From Litorimonas sp046250185 (GTDB taxonomy: Bacteria; Pseudomonadota; Alphaproteobacteria; Caulobacterales; Maricaulaceae), in NCBI RefSeq assembly GCF_046250185.1, contig NZ_CP176469.1: DNA of 64,000 nt. One strand, given 5' to 3'. The position numbers and the translations under genes are program-made. Within the stretch, counting starts at the first letter, position 1, and every line of letters begins with the position of its first letter. Below, piece by piece: positions 51,447 to 60,399 of the stretch. The notes below the pieces were generated by a model. That model saw only the letters and a program-made list of their open reading frames with translations, had not been told where the DNA came from and did not search any database.

Positions 51447-52530
51447 TCCGATATGTGTACCGCCGCGCGAAGACTTGGCGCTGCTGACCAAAGTCGTGCG
51501 AGAGGCCGGCGAGATTGCAAAGGCAGCTTATCATGCCAACGACTCCGTGGCTTGGGCCAAATCTGACAGTTCCCCCGTCACGGATGCGGACATAGCCGTC
51601 AATGATTTCTTGCTCAAAGAATTGAGGGCGGCCCGTCCTGATTATGGCTGGCTATCGGAAGAAACCAAGGATGATCATTCGCGCCACGCCTGTCCCCGCA
51701 GCTTTGTCGTTGACCCCATTGACGGCACCCGCGCTTTCATCGACCGTACTCCCAATTTTGCAGTGTCAGTTGCCGTCATCGAGAATGGACATGCTGTAGC
51801 GGGCGCAGTGTTCAATCCTCTTATGGATGAGTTTTACGCAGCGTCTCTTGGCGGCGGCGCAACGCTGAACGGCGCGCCGATATCCGTCAAAGACCGCGAG
51901 GCGGTCGACGGTATTACCATGATTGGCTACCCCCGTAAATTTCGCCGCATGGGCTTTCCTGAAATGAACTGCCGCGTTGTCAATTCTATGGCCTACCGAA
52001 TGGTGTTGGTCGGCAGTGCGCAGGCCGACGCCGCCCTCGCCTTCACGCCAAAATCGGATTGGGACATCGCGGCTGCGGCCCTGATCGTAAGCGAAGCTGG
52101 CGGGGTCGTCACAGACTTACGCGGCAAGGCGCCCGTCTTTGACGGCCCAACCACATCAGGGCTAGGCGTGATTTGTGCTGGCCCGCGCCTGCACTCTTTG
52201 TTATTAGCGCGCGTAAAGCCGCTTATCGCGCAATTTGAAACCAGCACGAATAAGCGACAAGAGTTTAAACATTTGGGGACTACCATGTCAGACCGCACAG
52301 ATATTCAATTACTCCACCTTGTCATTGGCGGAGAGCTTCTTGATCCGAACAAGACCACATTCGCCAATCTCAAAGAGGTCGATTTCGTGGGCGCATTTCC
52401 AAATTTTGAAGAAGCCAAAGCAGCGTGGAAATCTGCGGCACAGCGCACAGTTGATAATGCGCATATGCGGTATTTCGTGCTACACGCCCATGAATTAATT
52501 GACCCGGATAAAGACGGCATCATTGGCTAA
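51433..52530 (+). CDS. Inositol-monophosphatase-like (CysQ type) enzyme fused to DUF4170
   Basis: Residues 1-270 form an inositol monophosphatase/3'(2'),5'-bisphosphate nucleotidase domain with metal motifs LSEET (75-79), DPIDGT (94-99) and SDWDIAAAALIVSEAGG. It would hydrolyse PAP or a related phosphate monoester. Residues 285-365 are a complete DUF4170 domain (IQLLHLVIGGELLDPNKT, FVGAFPNFEEAKAAWKSAAQ, MRYFVLHAHELI). In related genomes these are usually separate adjacent genes; here no stop intervenes. An internal ATG at 52285 with GGGGA before it could still give free DUF4170. The start is uncertain: TTG at 51433 overlapping tldE is chosen because no ATG fits. Confidence 0.85.
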   Translation: MLDLNPICVPPREDLALLTKVVREAGEIAKAAYHANDSVAWAKSDSSPVTDADIAVNDFLLKELRAARPDYGWLSEETKDDHSRHACPRSFVVDPIDGTRAFIDRTPNFAVSVAVIENGHAVAGAVFNPLMDEFYAASLGGGATLNGAPISVKDREAVDGITMIGYPRKFRRMGFPEMNCRVVNSMAYRMVLVGSAQADAALAFTPKSDWDIAAAALIVSEAGGVVTDLRGKAPVFDGPTTSGLGVICAGPRLHSLLLARVKPLIAQFETSTNKRQEFKHLGTTMSDRTDIQLLHLVIGGELLDPNKTTFANLKEVDFVGAFPNFEEAKAAWKSAAQRTVDNAHMRYFVLHAHELIDPDKDGIIG

Positions 52531-52546
52531 ACTGCCCCCCAATCCG

Positions 52547-54295
52547 ATGACTGATCGCCAACGAATTTTACGTCTGTGGCGGGAGTATATCTGGCCGCAA
52601 AAGTGGCGCTTTCTGCTCGCTTTATTTTTCATGGCGATGTTTGCAGCGGCGACTGCGGCGCTCATGTATGTCTTTAAGTTGCTTGTGGATGCAACGGGAC
52701 GCTTGGGCGATGTTGGCGCAGCGGAGGCGACACAAAGCTACGCCATGATTATCCTGCCCGTGCTATTGGGTGTCGCATTTTTGACGGGTATCTCTGATTT
52801 TTTCCAGCGAATACTATCAAACTCACTCGCACTTAACACAGTCGCAAAAATGCAAAAGCAAATGTTGCGCGCCACCCACCATGCAGACTTTGCGCTCTTC
52901 GCGCGGGAGCAAACAGGTAATCTGATTTCTAAATTCACCTTCGATGTGAAAGTGATTTCCGACGCACTGATCCGTGTTTTGTCGAATTTAATTAAAGACA
53001 CGCTGACAGTCATTTTCACAGTTGGCAGCATGCTCTATTTCAACTGGCAGCTGACGCTAGGTATCGCAATATTCCTGCTGGCACTCTGGCCGATTGTTGA
53101 ATTATCGAAGAGATTGCGCGGCAGCGCCGCAGAGGTGCAAGCCCATACAGGCAAGCTCACCTCTCACCTGAAAGAGAGCTTTTCAGGGGCGCAATTAATT
53201 AAAACCTACGGCTTGGAAGGTCACGAAGACGTGCGGATCGGGCGCGAATTTGATGAACGCATCCGCCTATTTATGAAACTTGTGACACAGCAGGCTTGGG
53301 TCGAACCCATCCTGACATTGGTCGGCGGACTAGCGATTGCTGGCATATTTATCTTTGGCTTTTGGCAGGTGAATAATGATCATGCAACGCCAGGTTCCGT
53401 AGTCGCCGTATTGACTGGCGTGTTTATCCTCTCGCCGCGCTTGCGGGCGCTCGGCACACTCAATAACGTCATACAAGAAGGCCTTGCCGCCCTCACGCGC
53501 ATCTTTGATATGATCGACCAAGACGCCGCCATCACCAATGCGCCTGACGTGAAACCCGCAGGCCACCTGTCTGGTGCGGTGGAATTTAAAGACGTTAGTT
53601 TTACCTATGAAGACGGCACAACCGCTTTGGAGGTTGTCAACCTGTCCGCAGCCAAAGGCGAAACCATCGCCCTTGTCGGACCTAGCGGTGGCGGCAAGTC
53701 GACCATTATCAATCTCATTCCGCGCCTTTATGACGCCACATCTGGCAGGGTCACGATAGACGGTGAAGACATCCGCGCCTTCACGCTGGACAGTCTCCGC
53801 GCCAATATCGCGCTCGTCTCCCAAGACGTGACTTTGTTTAATGCCTCTATCGCTGACAATATCGGCCTTGGAAAATTAAACGCGACCCCCGACGAAATTA
53901 AAGCCGCAGCCAAAGCGGCGGACGCCGCTGATTTTATTTCTATGCTACCAAATGGGTATGACACTATTTTGGGCGAAGACGGGGCGGGGTTGTCTGGTGG
54001 GCAGAAGCAACGCCTTTCCATCGCCCGCGCGATCCTCCGCGATGCGCCGATCCTGCTGCTGGACGAAGCCACCTCTGCGCTGGACGCCGAGAGCGAATCT
54101 AAAGTTCAAGCTGCTCTAGACCGCCTCGCGCAAGGGCGTACAACTATCGTCGTCGCTCACCGCCTCAGCACTGTCCAAAAGGCTGATAGAATTTATGTGC
54201 TAGAAAACGGCCGCGTCGTAGAGACCGGTACGCACGCAACGCTCTCGAAAAAACGAGGTGGAATCTACAAGAAACTAAAAGAGCTACAGAGCTGA
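52547..54295 (+). CDS. msbA: ABC transporter, lipid A flippase type (MsbA-like)
   Basis: A 582-residue fused membrane/ATPase exporter. Six helices lie in the first 310 residues. The nucleotide domain has Walker A GPSGGGKST, the signature LSGGQKQRLSIARAI, Walker B ILLLDEATSALD and the switch histidine in VVAHRLS. Its place before the acyltransferase, waaA, lpxK and lpxL genes supports a role in flipping lipid A core across the inner membrane. The ATG at 52547, 16 bp after the DUF4170 stop, begins the family-like TDRQRILRLWREYIWPQKWR. An in-frame start at 52499 overlaps the preceding gene and is less likely. Confidence 0.92.
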   Translation: MTDRQRILRLWREYIWPQKWRFLLALFFMAMFAAATAALMYVFKLLVDATGRLGDVGAAEATQSYAMIILPVLLGVAFLTGISDFFQRILSNSLALNTVAKMQKQMLRATHHADFALFAREQTGNLISKFTFDVKVISDALIRVLSNLIKDTLTVIFTVGSMLYFNWQLTLGIAIFLLALWPIVELSKRLRGSAAEVQAHTGKLTSHLKESFSGAQLIKTYGLEGHEDVRIGREFDERIRLFMKLVTQQAWVEPILTLVGGLAIAGIFIFGFWQVNNDHATPGSVVAVLTGVFILSPRLRALGTLNNVIQEGLAALTRIFDMIDQDAAITNAPDVKPAGHLSGAVEFKDVSFTYEDGTTALEVVNLSAAKGETIALVGPSGGGKSTIINLIPRLYDATSGRVTIDGEDIRAFTLDSLRANIALVSQDVTLFNASIADNIGLGKLNATPDEIKAAAKAADAADFISMLPNGYDTILGEDGAGLSGGQKQRLSIARAILRDAPILLLDEATSALDAESESKVQAALDRLAQGRTTIVVAHRLSTVQKADRIYVLENGRVVETGTHATLSKKRGGIYKKLKELQS

Positions 54296-54298
54296 CCT

Positions 54299-54958
54299 CT
54301 ACTCTCGTCGCAGCAATTCGCTGATCGGATTGCCTGACCACTGCGCCATGAAGCGCGCTTTGACATCTGCGGGGTCGTAGACATTTTCGACCCAATCAAT
54401 GAATTCAATATCATGCGTTTCCGCATATTTTAAATAATCATCGAAGAAGAAGTCGAGCATGCCTGTCTTGCCCTGCTTCACATGCAGTTTTTTAAGCGTT
54501 AATTCACTTGCCAGAGCTTCGGCGATTGTGTCGCCCATGTGGAAATGCCGATAGAGGACGGACATAAAACCCGCGCGATCCGCGCCGGATTTACAGTGCA
54601 TCATCGCAGGATATTTGATCGTCTCGAAAAGCTCTTTGGCCGCGCGAATTTTCTCTGGCGTGTGAACGTCGCGCGAATAGACGCGGAAATCGACTAGCTC
54701 AATCCCGTGCTGCTCGCAGGCTTCAACTTCTAACAAATAAAACCCCTTTGGACTCTCAGCGCGCAGATTGATGATGGTCTTAATCCCCTCTCCGGCCAGC
54801 AAGGCGATCCGCTTCGGCGAGGGTTGATTTTCGCGGAACATACCACCGCCCAGATCGTGACGGTTCGGAAACCATGTGCGCAGGAAGCCGTGATCGCCCC
54901 ATGTCAGGTCACGATAGGCCTGCTTTCGGTCTTTTGGGTTGTTGAGGTCGAGTGCCAT
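54299..54958 (-). CDS. Protein-tyrosine/dual-specificity phosphatase-like protein
   Basis: A 219-residue protein with the Cys-based phosphatase loop MHCKSGADRAG (HCxxGxxR, Cys122 and Arg128). The upstream strand TIINLRAESP and the segment FRVYSRDVHTP could supply the general-acid aspartate. There is no signal peptide. The gene sits on the reverse strand between msbA and the DUF374 acyltransferase, inside a lipid A cluster. A PTP-like protein of Caulobacter (CtpA) affects the envelope and lipid A, so a lipid-phosphate or envelope role is a reasonable inference, but the substrate may equally be a phosphoprotein. Confidence 0.85.
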   Translation of the reverse strand: MALDLNNPKDRKQAYRDLTWGDHGFLRTWFPNRHDLGGGMFRENQPSPKRIALLAGEGIKTIINLRAESPKGFYLLEVEACEQHGIELVDFRVYSRDVHTPEKIRAAKELFETIKYPAMMHCKSGADRAGFMSVLYRHFHMGDTIAEALASELTLKKLHVKQGKTGMLDFFFDDYLKYAETHDIEFIDWVENVYDPADVKARFMAQWSGNPISELLRRE

Positions 54959-55009
54959 ATCACCTATGCCGTAGTTAAATTCACGGCGGGCTTAACAGGA
55001 GGGCAGCGC

Positions 55010-55735
55010 ATGTTCAAACGCTTCATGCGCTCTACCGCAGTTCAAATGACGATTGGCTGGCTCGTCGCCGCCTATATGACCGTTGTCAAATATACAACAC
55101 GCTGGGATATTGAACGCGCGGAACACGCACAGCCGATCATTGACGGCGGCAAAGGCTTTATCGCATTGACGTGGCATTCCCGTTTTATGATGCTGACCAG
55201 TGCGTGGAAAAAAGGTTGGCAGACACCTCATGTCCTGATCTCTCGCTCTCGTGACGGAGAAATTGTAGCGCATACCTCGCATTTCCTGGGCCTCAAAACC
55301 ATTCGGGGCTCTGCGAAAAAGGCCGCAAAAGACGGCATGGCGGCCAAGGCCAAAGGCGGTAAGAAAGCGGGGCTGGATATTGTCTCTGCGATTGAGGCGG
55401 GCGGGTGTATCGTCGTGACACCAGATGGGCCACGCGGACCACGGCAAAGGCTCCCTGACGGCTCGCTTCGTTTGGCGAAGTTGACAGGGGCTCCCATCCT
55501 CCCTTGCACATTCGCGGTCAAACACCGCAAGCAATTTGATAGCTGGGATAAATTCGTCCTCCCCCTTCCTTTCGGGCGCGGGCGCATTATCTGGGGAACA
55601 CCGCAATATGTGGCGGCAGACGCCACAGATGCCAGCATGGAAACCCTTCGGCAGAGCATAGAGAGCGAAATGAACCAATTTCTAGCAGATGCCGATATGG
55701 CTATGGGACATACCCCCATCGCGCCAGATTCATGA
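55010..55735 (+). CDS. DUF374 lysophospholipid acyltransferase family protein
   Basis: A 241-residue LPLAT-like protein with one N-terminal hydrophobic helix and the DUF374 core. The LTWHSRFMML region takes the place of the HxxxxD acyltransferase motif, ISRSRDGEIVAHTSHFLGLK and TPDGPRGPRQRLPDGSLRLA are family hallmarks, and GAPILPCTFAVKH follows. It probably adds an acyl chain to a lipid A precursor or a lipid. An AGGAGGG ribosome-binding site six bases before the ATG at 55010 settles the start. The stop overlaps waaA by ATGA. Confidence 0.9.
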   Translation: MFKRFMRSTAVQMTIGWLVAAYMTVVKYTTRWDIERAEHAQPIIDGGKGFIALTWHSRFMMLTSAWKKGWQTPHVLISRSRDGEIVAHTSHFLGLKTIRGSAKKAAKDGMAAKAKGGKKAGLDIVSAIEAGGCIVVTPDGPRGPRQRLPDGSLRLAKLTGAPILPCTFAVKHRKQFDSWDKFVLPLPFGRGRIIWGTPQYVAADATDASMETLRQSIESEMNQFLADADMAMGHTPIAPDS

Positions 55736-57027
55736 GCGAGACTGGCCTCATCCGCGCCTATACTGGCTTGACGCGTGTGCTAGCGCCTGTGCTCCCGTTC
55801 TGGCTAAAGCGCCGTGCGCTTAAGGGTAAAGAAGACCCGACGCGTCAAGGGGAGCGCTTCGGGCGAGCGTCAAAGCCCCGTCCTGCTGGACAGCTTTTCT
55901 GGATGCACGGTGCGAGTGTTGGCGAAGTCACAATGCTGCTCCCGCTGATCGAGAGAGTGCTGACGCAATATCCTGCGGCGCATGTATTGGTCACGAGCGG
56001 AACGGTCACGTCAGCAGGACTGCTTGATAACCGCCTACCCGACCGGGCCTTTCATCAATATGTTCCGCTAGACACGCCCAAAGCGGTCAAAGCTTTCCTG
56101 GATCACTGGCGGCCTGATGCTGCGATTTGGGCCGAAAGCGAAATCTGGCCAAACCTCATCCGACAGACCAAAGTCCGCGGTGTGCCAATGGCGCTCATCA
56201 ATGCGCGGATGTCGGATAAATCCATACAAGGCTGGTTCAAACGCCAAGAGTCGGCCAAGGCGATCTTTGGCTGCTTCGATTTGATCCTGGCGGCCAATGA
56301 AGACACCGCCAATGGCCTAGCTTGGTTGCTCGGCAAAGCTGTGCAAAGCGGCGGGAATTTGAAAGACGCGGCGTCGGCGCTACCCGTCAATCGCGTAGAA
56401 CTCGCTAAGCTACAAACACAGATCACAGACCGTCCGATTTGGTGCGCAGCCAGTACACATCGCGGCGAAGAAGCCTTGATCTTGGCCGCGCATGAAGAAG
56501 TTCGTAAAACGCATCCAAGAGCCATGCTCGTGCTGGCCCTGCGTCACCCAGAACGGCGTGACCAAGTCCTGCCAATGCTCGCGCAAACCCACACCGCGAT
56601 CCGCTCTCGTGGGGATGTGCCTCGTGCGAAAACGTCCGTTTATATGTTCGATACAATCGGGGAAATGGGACTAGCTTACACGCTATCGGACATCACATTT
56701 GTATGCGGCTCACTGGTTGAGGGGCTGATGGGCCATAACCCTCTGGAGCCCGCGCAATTTTCCAACGCCGTCCTAACGGGCGCACACATCAGTAGCTTCG
56801 CAGATAGCTACCGCGAGATGATTGCCTTTGACGCCGCAGCGCGTATTCTGTCCCCGACCATGATAGGACCATCCGTGAGCGAATTATTCTCAAATCCAGA
56901 AGTGCTGGCAAATCGCCAAGCCCAAGCGCTCGCCTTCGCGCAGAGTCGGGATGCAGTACTGGATTATGTCTGGGTGCAGCTATCACCTATTTTGCCAAGG
57001 CCGCAATTATCAGAGCTTGCGCCATGA
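55732..57027 (+). CDS. waaA: 3-deoxy-D-manno-octulosonic acid transferase
   Basis: A GT30 glycosyltransferase of 431 residues transferring Kdo from CMP-Kdo to lipid IVA. The N-terminal part has FWMHGASVGEVTMLLPLIER and VTSGTVTSAGLL, then PDAAIWAESEIWPNLIRQTK. The C-terminal domain shows ALRHPERRD, MYVFDTIGE-like YMFDTIGEMGLAYTLSDITF and GHNPLEPAQFSNAVLTGAH. All motifs are intact. It has ATGA overlaps with its neighbours on both sides, so it is tightly co-translated with the acyltransferase and lpxK. Confidence 0.95.
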   Translation: MSETGLIRAYTGLTRVLAPVLPFWLKRRALKGKEDPTRQGERFGRASKPRPAGQLFWMHGASVGEVTMLLPLIERVLTQYPAAHVLVTSGTVTSAGLLDNRLPDRAFHQYVPLDTPKAVKAFLDHWRPDAAIWAESEIWPNLIRQTKVRGVPMALINARMSDKSIQGWFKRQESAKAIFGCFDLILAANEDTANGLAWLLGKAVQSGGNLKDAASALPVNRVELAKLQTQITDRPIWCAASTHRGEEALILAAHEEVRKTHPRAMLVLALRHPERRDQVLPMLAQTHTAIRSRGDVPRAKTSVYMFDTIGEMGLAYTLSDITFVCGSLVEGLMGHNPLEPAQFSNAVLTGAHISSFADSYREMIAFDAAARILSPTMIGPSVSELFSNPEVLANRQAQALAFAQSRDAVLDYVWVQLSPILPRPQLSELAP

Positions 57028-58025
57028 GACCGCCCGAGTTTTGGAACCATCGCCACGGGCGCGACGCCGCGCCGATGATCCGTACCCTGCTCAAGCCGCT
57101 GGGATGGATTTACGGCCTCGCCACCGCCAAACGCATCAAAGATACAGATAGCTACGATGTCGGTATCCCCGTCATCTGTGTCGGGAATGCGACGATGGGC
57201 GGGACAGGTAAAACACCCGTTGCGTCCTATTTATTGCAGAGTTTTCGGCGACTAGGGGTAGAGGTTCACGGCCTGACGCGCGGCTATGGCGGGCTGGAAA
57301 AAGGCCCCGTGCCTGTGCAGCCTGACCACACCGCCACGCAAGTCGGGGACGAGCCGCTTTTGCTCGCGCGGTATGCCCCTGTTTGGGTCGCAGCAGGGCG
57401 CGATGACGGGGCTCGCGCAGCCCGCAGCCACGGTGCAGCCGTGATTGTCATGGATGATGGTCACCAAAATCCGCAACTGCAAAAGACACTCTCTCTGCTA
57501 GTCGTTGATGCCGAAGTCGGCTTTGGCAATGGCTGTGTTTTTCCGGCAGGGCCGCTGCGCGAGAAACTCTCTGCTTCGCTTGAGCGCGCCGATGCCGTGA
57601 TCCTTATGAAGCCATCACCTGAATATGAAATCGACGATCACCTGCGCGAGCAACTCAAAGGGCAAGTCGTCATTCCAGCTTACCTCGCCCCCAAAGACGC
57701 GCCGCCCAATGGCAAGCTCTATGCGTTTGCAGGTATTGGACGCCCCAACAAGTTCTTTGACAGCCTCCGTCGCCACGGTGGAAATATCGTCGAAGAAATC
57801 CCCTTTGCCGATCACTATAAATATAAGGATGAAGACATCGAAAATCTCTTCCTCCTCGCCAGCGAGTATGAGGCGACCCTGATCACAACGGAGAAAGACT
57901 ACGTCCGTTTGCCAAAGGGGTATCGCAAAGGCGTGCATGTCTGGCCCGTCTCAGTCGTGTTTGAGGACGAACTCACGCTGCGTCGGCTTCTGCACCCAAT
58001 CATCGCGCAGACAAAAACAAAATGA
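57024..58025 (+). CDS. lpxK: Tetraacyldisaccharide 4'-kinase
   Basis: Phosphorylates the 4' position of the lipid A disaccharide. The 333-residue sequence starts RPPEFWNHRHG and has the P-loop GNATMGGTGKTPVASYLLQS, VHGLTRGYGG, and the conserved DDGHQNPQLQKTLSLLVVDA. The C-terminal TTEKDYVRLP is characteristic. The length is normal. The start overlaps the waaA stop, and the stop overlaps the lpxL-like start by four bases. Confidence 0.96.
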   Translation: MRPPEFWNHRHGRDAAPMIRTLLKPLGWIYGLATAKRIKDTDSYDVGIPVICVGNATMGGTGKTPVASYLLQSFRRLGVEVHGLTRGYGGLEKGPVPVQPDHTATQVGDEPLLLARYAPVWVAAGRDDGARAARSHGAAVIVMDDGHQNPQLQKTLSLLVVDAEVGFGNGCVFPAGPLREKLSASLERADAVILMKPSPEYEIDDHLREQLKGQVVIPAYLAPKDAPPNGKLYAFAGIGRPNKFFDSLRRHGGNIVEEIPFADHYKYKDEDIENLFLLASEYEATLITTEKDYVRLPKGYRKGVHVWPVSVVFEDELTLRRLLHPIIAQTKTK

Positions 58026-58918
58026 GTCTCGACAATCCGAGCTTGGGAAAGCGTTTGGGCTGGCGATTAGAAGCGCTCGCCTATGATTGCGTTACATTCA
58101 TTTTGCGGCTTTTTCCGTTTGCCTGTATCTCTTGGCTCGGCGGGAAAATTGTTGGACTTATTGGCCCGATGACATCAAAGCACCGCATTGCCAAGCGAGG
58201 ATTACAGATCGCTTTCCCAGATAAATCACCTGCAGAGATCAAGGCCCTCCTCAAGGCACAGTGGAATAATACTGGTCGGACGCTCGCCGAGTTTCCTATG
58301 ATGCACCGCGTCAAACCCTATGAAGGCAACCGCGTGACGATTGAGGGCTTGGAGATTTTCAAAACCAACGCCCCCGCCATTATCGTGACAGGACACTTCG
58401 CAAATTGGGAAGTCATGGCAACAGTCTTGACGCAATCTGGTCTGCCTGTTCGGATCACCTATCGTAAAATCAATAACCCATACATTGATGCGCGAGTCAG
58501 GCGACAGCGCGAGGCTTATGGCACAAAATTCCTCGTGCAAAAATCAACACATAAAGGCGGTCGCGAATTGCTGGAAGCGTTGAAAAACGGAGAAAGCGTG
58601 GCACTGCTCAATGATCAGAAATTCAACACGGGACTCGCTATTCCATTTTTTGGGCAAGACGCGATGACGGCGCAAGGGGCCACGCGACTTGCCCTCAAGA
58701 CAGGTCGCCCGCTTCTACCTATGGCGGTGACGCGACAGGATGCAAATTTCACTGTGAGGTTTTACGAACCGATTAATTTAATGAATTCAGGTGACCGCGA
58801 TGCAGACGTTCTAAACGGTGTGAAACAAGTGACGCAATTTATAGAAAACCGAATTCAAGAGGCACCCGCCCAATGGTTTTGGGTGCATCGTCGTTGGCCA
58901 AAAAATTTATATAAATAA
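58022..58918 (+). CDS. lpxL: Lipid A biosynthesis lauroyl/myristoyl acyltransferase (LpxL/HtrB type)
   Basis: A 298-residue HtrB/LpxL-family late acyltransferase adding secondary acyl chains to Kdo-lipid A from acyl-ACP. It has an N-terminal hydrophobic helix, the HxxxxD-type motif in IVTGHFANWEVMATVL, VRRQREAYGTKFL, ALLNDQKFNTGLAIPFFGQD and the C-terminal PAQWFWVHRRWP. It is the last gene of the lipid A cluster, coupled to lpxK by an ATGA overlap, and its 3' end lies 2 bp from the convergent chorismate mutase gene. Confidence 0.92.
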   Translation: MSLDNPSLGKRLGWRLEALAYDCVTFILRLFPFACISWLGGKIVGLIGPMTSKHRIAKRGLQIAFPDKSPAEIKALLKAQWNNTGRTLAEFPMMHRVKPYEGNRVTIEGLEIFKTNAPAIIVTGHFANWEVMATVLTQSGLPVRITYRKINNPYIDARVRRQREAYGTKFLVQKSTHKGGRELLEALKNGESVALLNDQKFNTGLAIPFFGQDAMTAQGATRLALKTGRPLLPMAVTRQDANFTVRFYEPINLMNSGDRDADVLNGVKQVTQFIENRIQEAPAQWFWVHRRWPKNLYK

Positions 58919-58920
58919 GT

Positions 58921-59235
58921 CTAAGCTGACTTCTGCCCTTTGGTCGCGTCCCATTGATCAAACTCATGCGCGATGCAGCGCTCGATCAATTTGCGCCAGA
59001 CAGGCTCTGCAATATCAGGCGAGAGGCCTTGTGCTTTCGCCTCAACTAGCACTTTCGCAACTACGTCTTCGATCCGCGCAGCATCGTAGACTGCGTCCCG
59101 TGTTGTCTTGATCCGAGCTGCCGCGTGCATGTAGCCTTGGCGAGTGACGAGCAGGCGCACAAGTTCGCGGTCAATCGCATCCACGCCAGCGCGAACATCT
59201 GTCATAGTCTGACAATCTTCAGGTTTTTTCGCCAT
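58921..59235 (-). CDS. Chorismate mutase (AroQ class)
   Basis: A 104-residue single-domain AroQ-type mutase converting chorismate to prephenate for phenylalanine and tyrosine. It has VRAGVDAIDRELVRLLVTRQ and the active-site helix AAARIKTTRDAVYDAARIED, then VWRKLIERCIAHEFDQW. The start at 59235 follows the M23 peptidase stop closely on the same strand. A short extension upstream in frame would overlap that gene and is not favoured. Confidence 0.92.
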   Translation of the reverse strand: MAKKPEDCQTMTDVRAGVDAIDRELVRLLVTRQGYMHAAARIKTTRDAVYDAARIEDVVAKVLVEAKAQGLSPDIAEPVWRKLIERCIAHEFDQWDATKGQKSA

Positions 59236-59240
59236 GATGC

Positions 59241-60161
59241 TTAGCCCTCTTGGGGCCACTCCGTCAGTAGTTCGGGATCCAGATTACGGTTGCGCCACTT
59301 CAAACGCCAGCACAAATGCGGTCCCGTCGAGCGGCCTTTTGACCCAATCGTCGCGATCTGTTCGCCTTGTTTCACGACCTGCCCTGGCTCGACCAAAATC
59401 TCGTCCGTGTGCAAATACATCGAGATCAAGCCCTGCCCGTGATCGAGCAACACCATAGCCCCTTCAAAATAAAGATCATCATCTGCGAGCGACACAATGC
59501 CGTCTGCGGGCGCGTAGATTGGCGTGCCAATCGGGGCGGCCAGATCAACGCCGTAATGCGGTTTTTTTGGCTCACCATTGAGGATTCTTTGAGCGCCAAA
59601 ATTGGTCGTTTTGGTGAACTCTTTGACGGGAAGGATAAAGCCATCTTTGAAGCCCATCTCCTCGGCGCGGGAGGCAAACCCCTGCTTTTTGCGGGCAGAG
59701 GAACTGCGGATACGCTTCAGTTGCGCCTCGGTAAATGTGGAAACTTGGGAGGGCGGCAGACCATCAATTCGGGACGTGTCATAGCTGCGGGGTGTGAAAT
59801 CAAAACTTACGCGCTCACCTTCAATTTCGACAAAATTAGATGTTTCATCGCGATCAAACCCAACAATTAATTGGCCAAATTCATTGGCCTTTTCGAAATA
59901 GAAATCTTTTTCGGATCGCGCAATTTTAACTTTGGCATTGGGTTCGGTTTGGCACATAACCGCCCCGCCTTGCTGCGCCACACCTGTGCAAGTTATTTTT
60001 GCGAGTTCCACATTTAATAGGTCAGACTGCAGGTCTTCAATATATTCAACATTGGCTCTTTCCTGCTCCGTCATGATTATCTGATCGGACTCAGGGGCTT
60101 CGGCGGCACACGCATTAAGCGGCCAAGCCAGCGCCAAAGATGTCAGCATGACAGCCCGCAT
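59241..60161 (-). CDS. M23 family metallopeptidase with HxC in place of HxH
   Basis: A 306-residue exported peptidase (lipobox LNAC at Cys18) with a C-terminal LytM/M23 domain from about residue 195. Zinc ligand motif HxxxD is in KKPHYGVDLAAPIGTPIYAP, and YLHTDEILVEPGQVVKQGE follows. The last motif, normally GPHLHW, is GPHLCWRLKWR, so the third zinc ligand is cysteine. The middle region includes KEFTKTTNFGAQRILNGEPK. It may cut peptidoglycan crosslinks, or be a non-catalytic activator of amidases. The ATG at 60161 overlaps the DUF2093 stop by one base; one at 60182 is also in frame. Confidence 0.88.
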   Translation of the reverse strand: MRAVMLTSLALAWPLNACAAEAPESDQIIMTEQERANVEYIEDLQSDLLNVELAKITCTGVAQQGGAVMCQTEPNAKVKIARSEKDFYFEKANEFGQLIVGFDRDETSNFVEIEGERVSFDFTPRSYDTSRIDGLPPSQVSTFTEAQLKRIRSSSARKKQGFASRAEEMGFKDGFILPVKEFTKTTNFGAQRILNGEPKKPHYGVDLAAPIGTPIYAPADGIVSLADDDLYFEGAMVLLDHGQGLISMYLHTDEILVEPGQVVKQGEQIATIGSKGRSTGPHLCWRLKWRNRNLDPELLTEWPQEG

Positions 60162-60370
60162 CACGCGTTTGCTTTCTGCCACGCCGCCAGTGACGCTGCC
60201 GCATCAATATAAGCTTCCTGCCGCTCTTCATTCCAATAGCGCAAACGATCTAGCGGGATTTGTTCACCCGTCGTCGCGCAGATCACATAGCTACCCGTTT
60301 TCATGATCGTGAAGTCGGATGATCCAAAATGGATTTGTGCTTCGCCTTGGCTTTGGAAAAATGAGGTCAT
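60161..60370 (-). CDS. DUF2093 domain-containing protein
   Basis: A 69-residue protein of the DUF2093 family, restricted to alphaproteobacteria, with the conserved TGSYVICATTGEQIPLDRLR and YWNEERQEAYIDAAASL. It contains one cysteine in the VICATTG motif. Its function is unknown. Its stop overlaps the M23 peptidase start (TGATG), and xseA is 29 bp upstream, so it probably shares their transcript. Confidence 0.85.
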   Translation of the reverse strand: MTSFFQSQGEAQIHFGSSDFTIMKTGSYVICATTGEQIPLDRLRYWNEERQEAYIDAAASLAAWQKANA

Positions 60371-60399
60371 GGGGAGTTCCTAACGCCAATGGCGGTAAA

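Noticed and set aside
54824..55009. Upstream extension of the DUF374 acyltransferase gene
   Set aside because: It runs antisense through the phosphatase gene, and a good AGGAGGG site supports the ATG at 55010.
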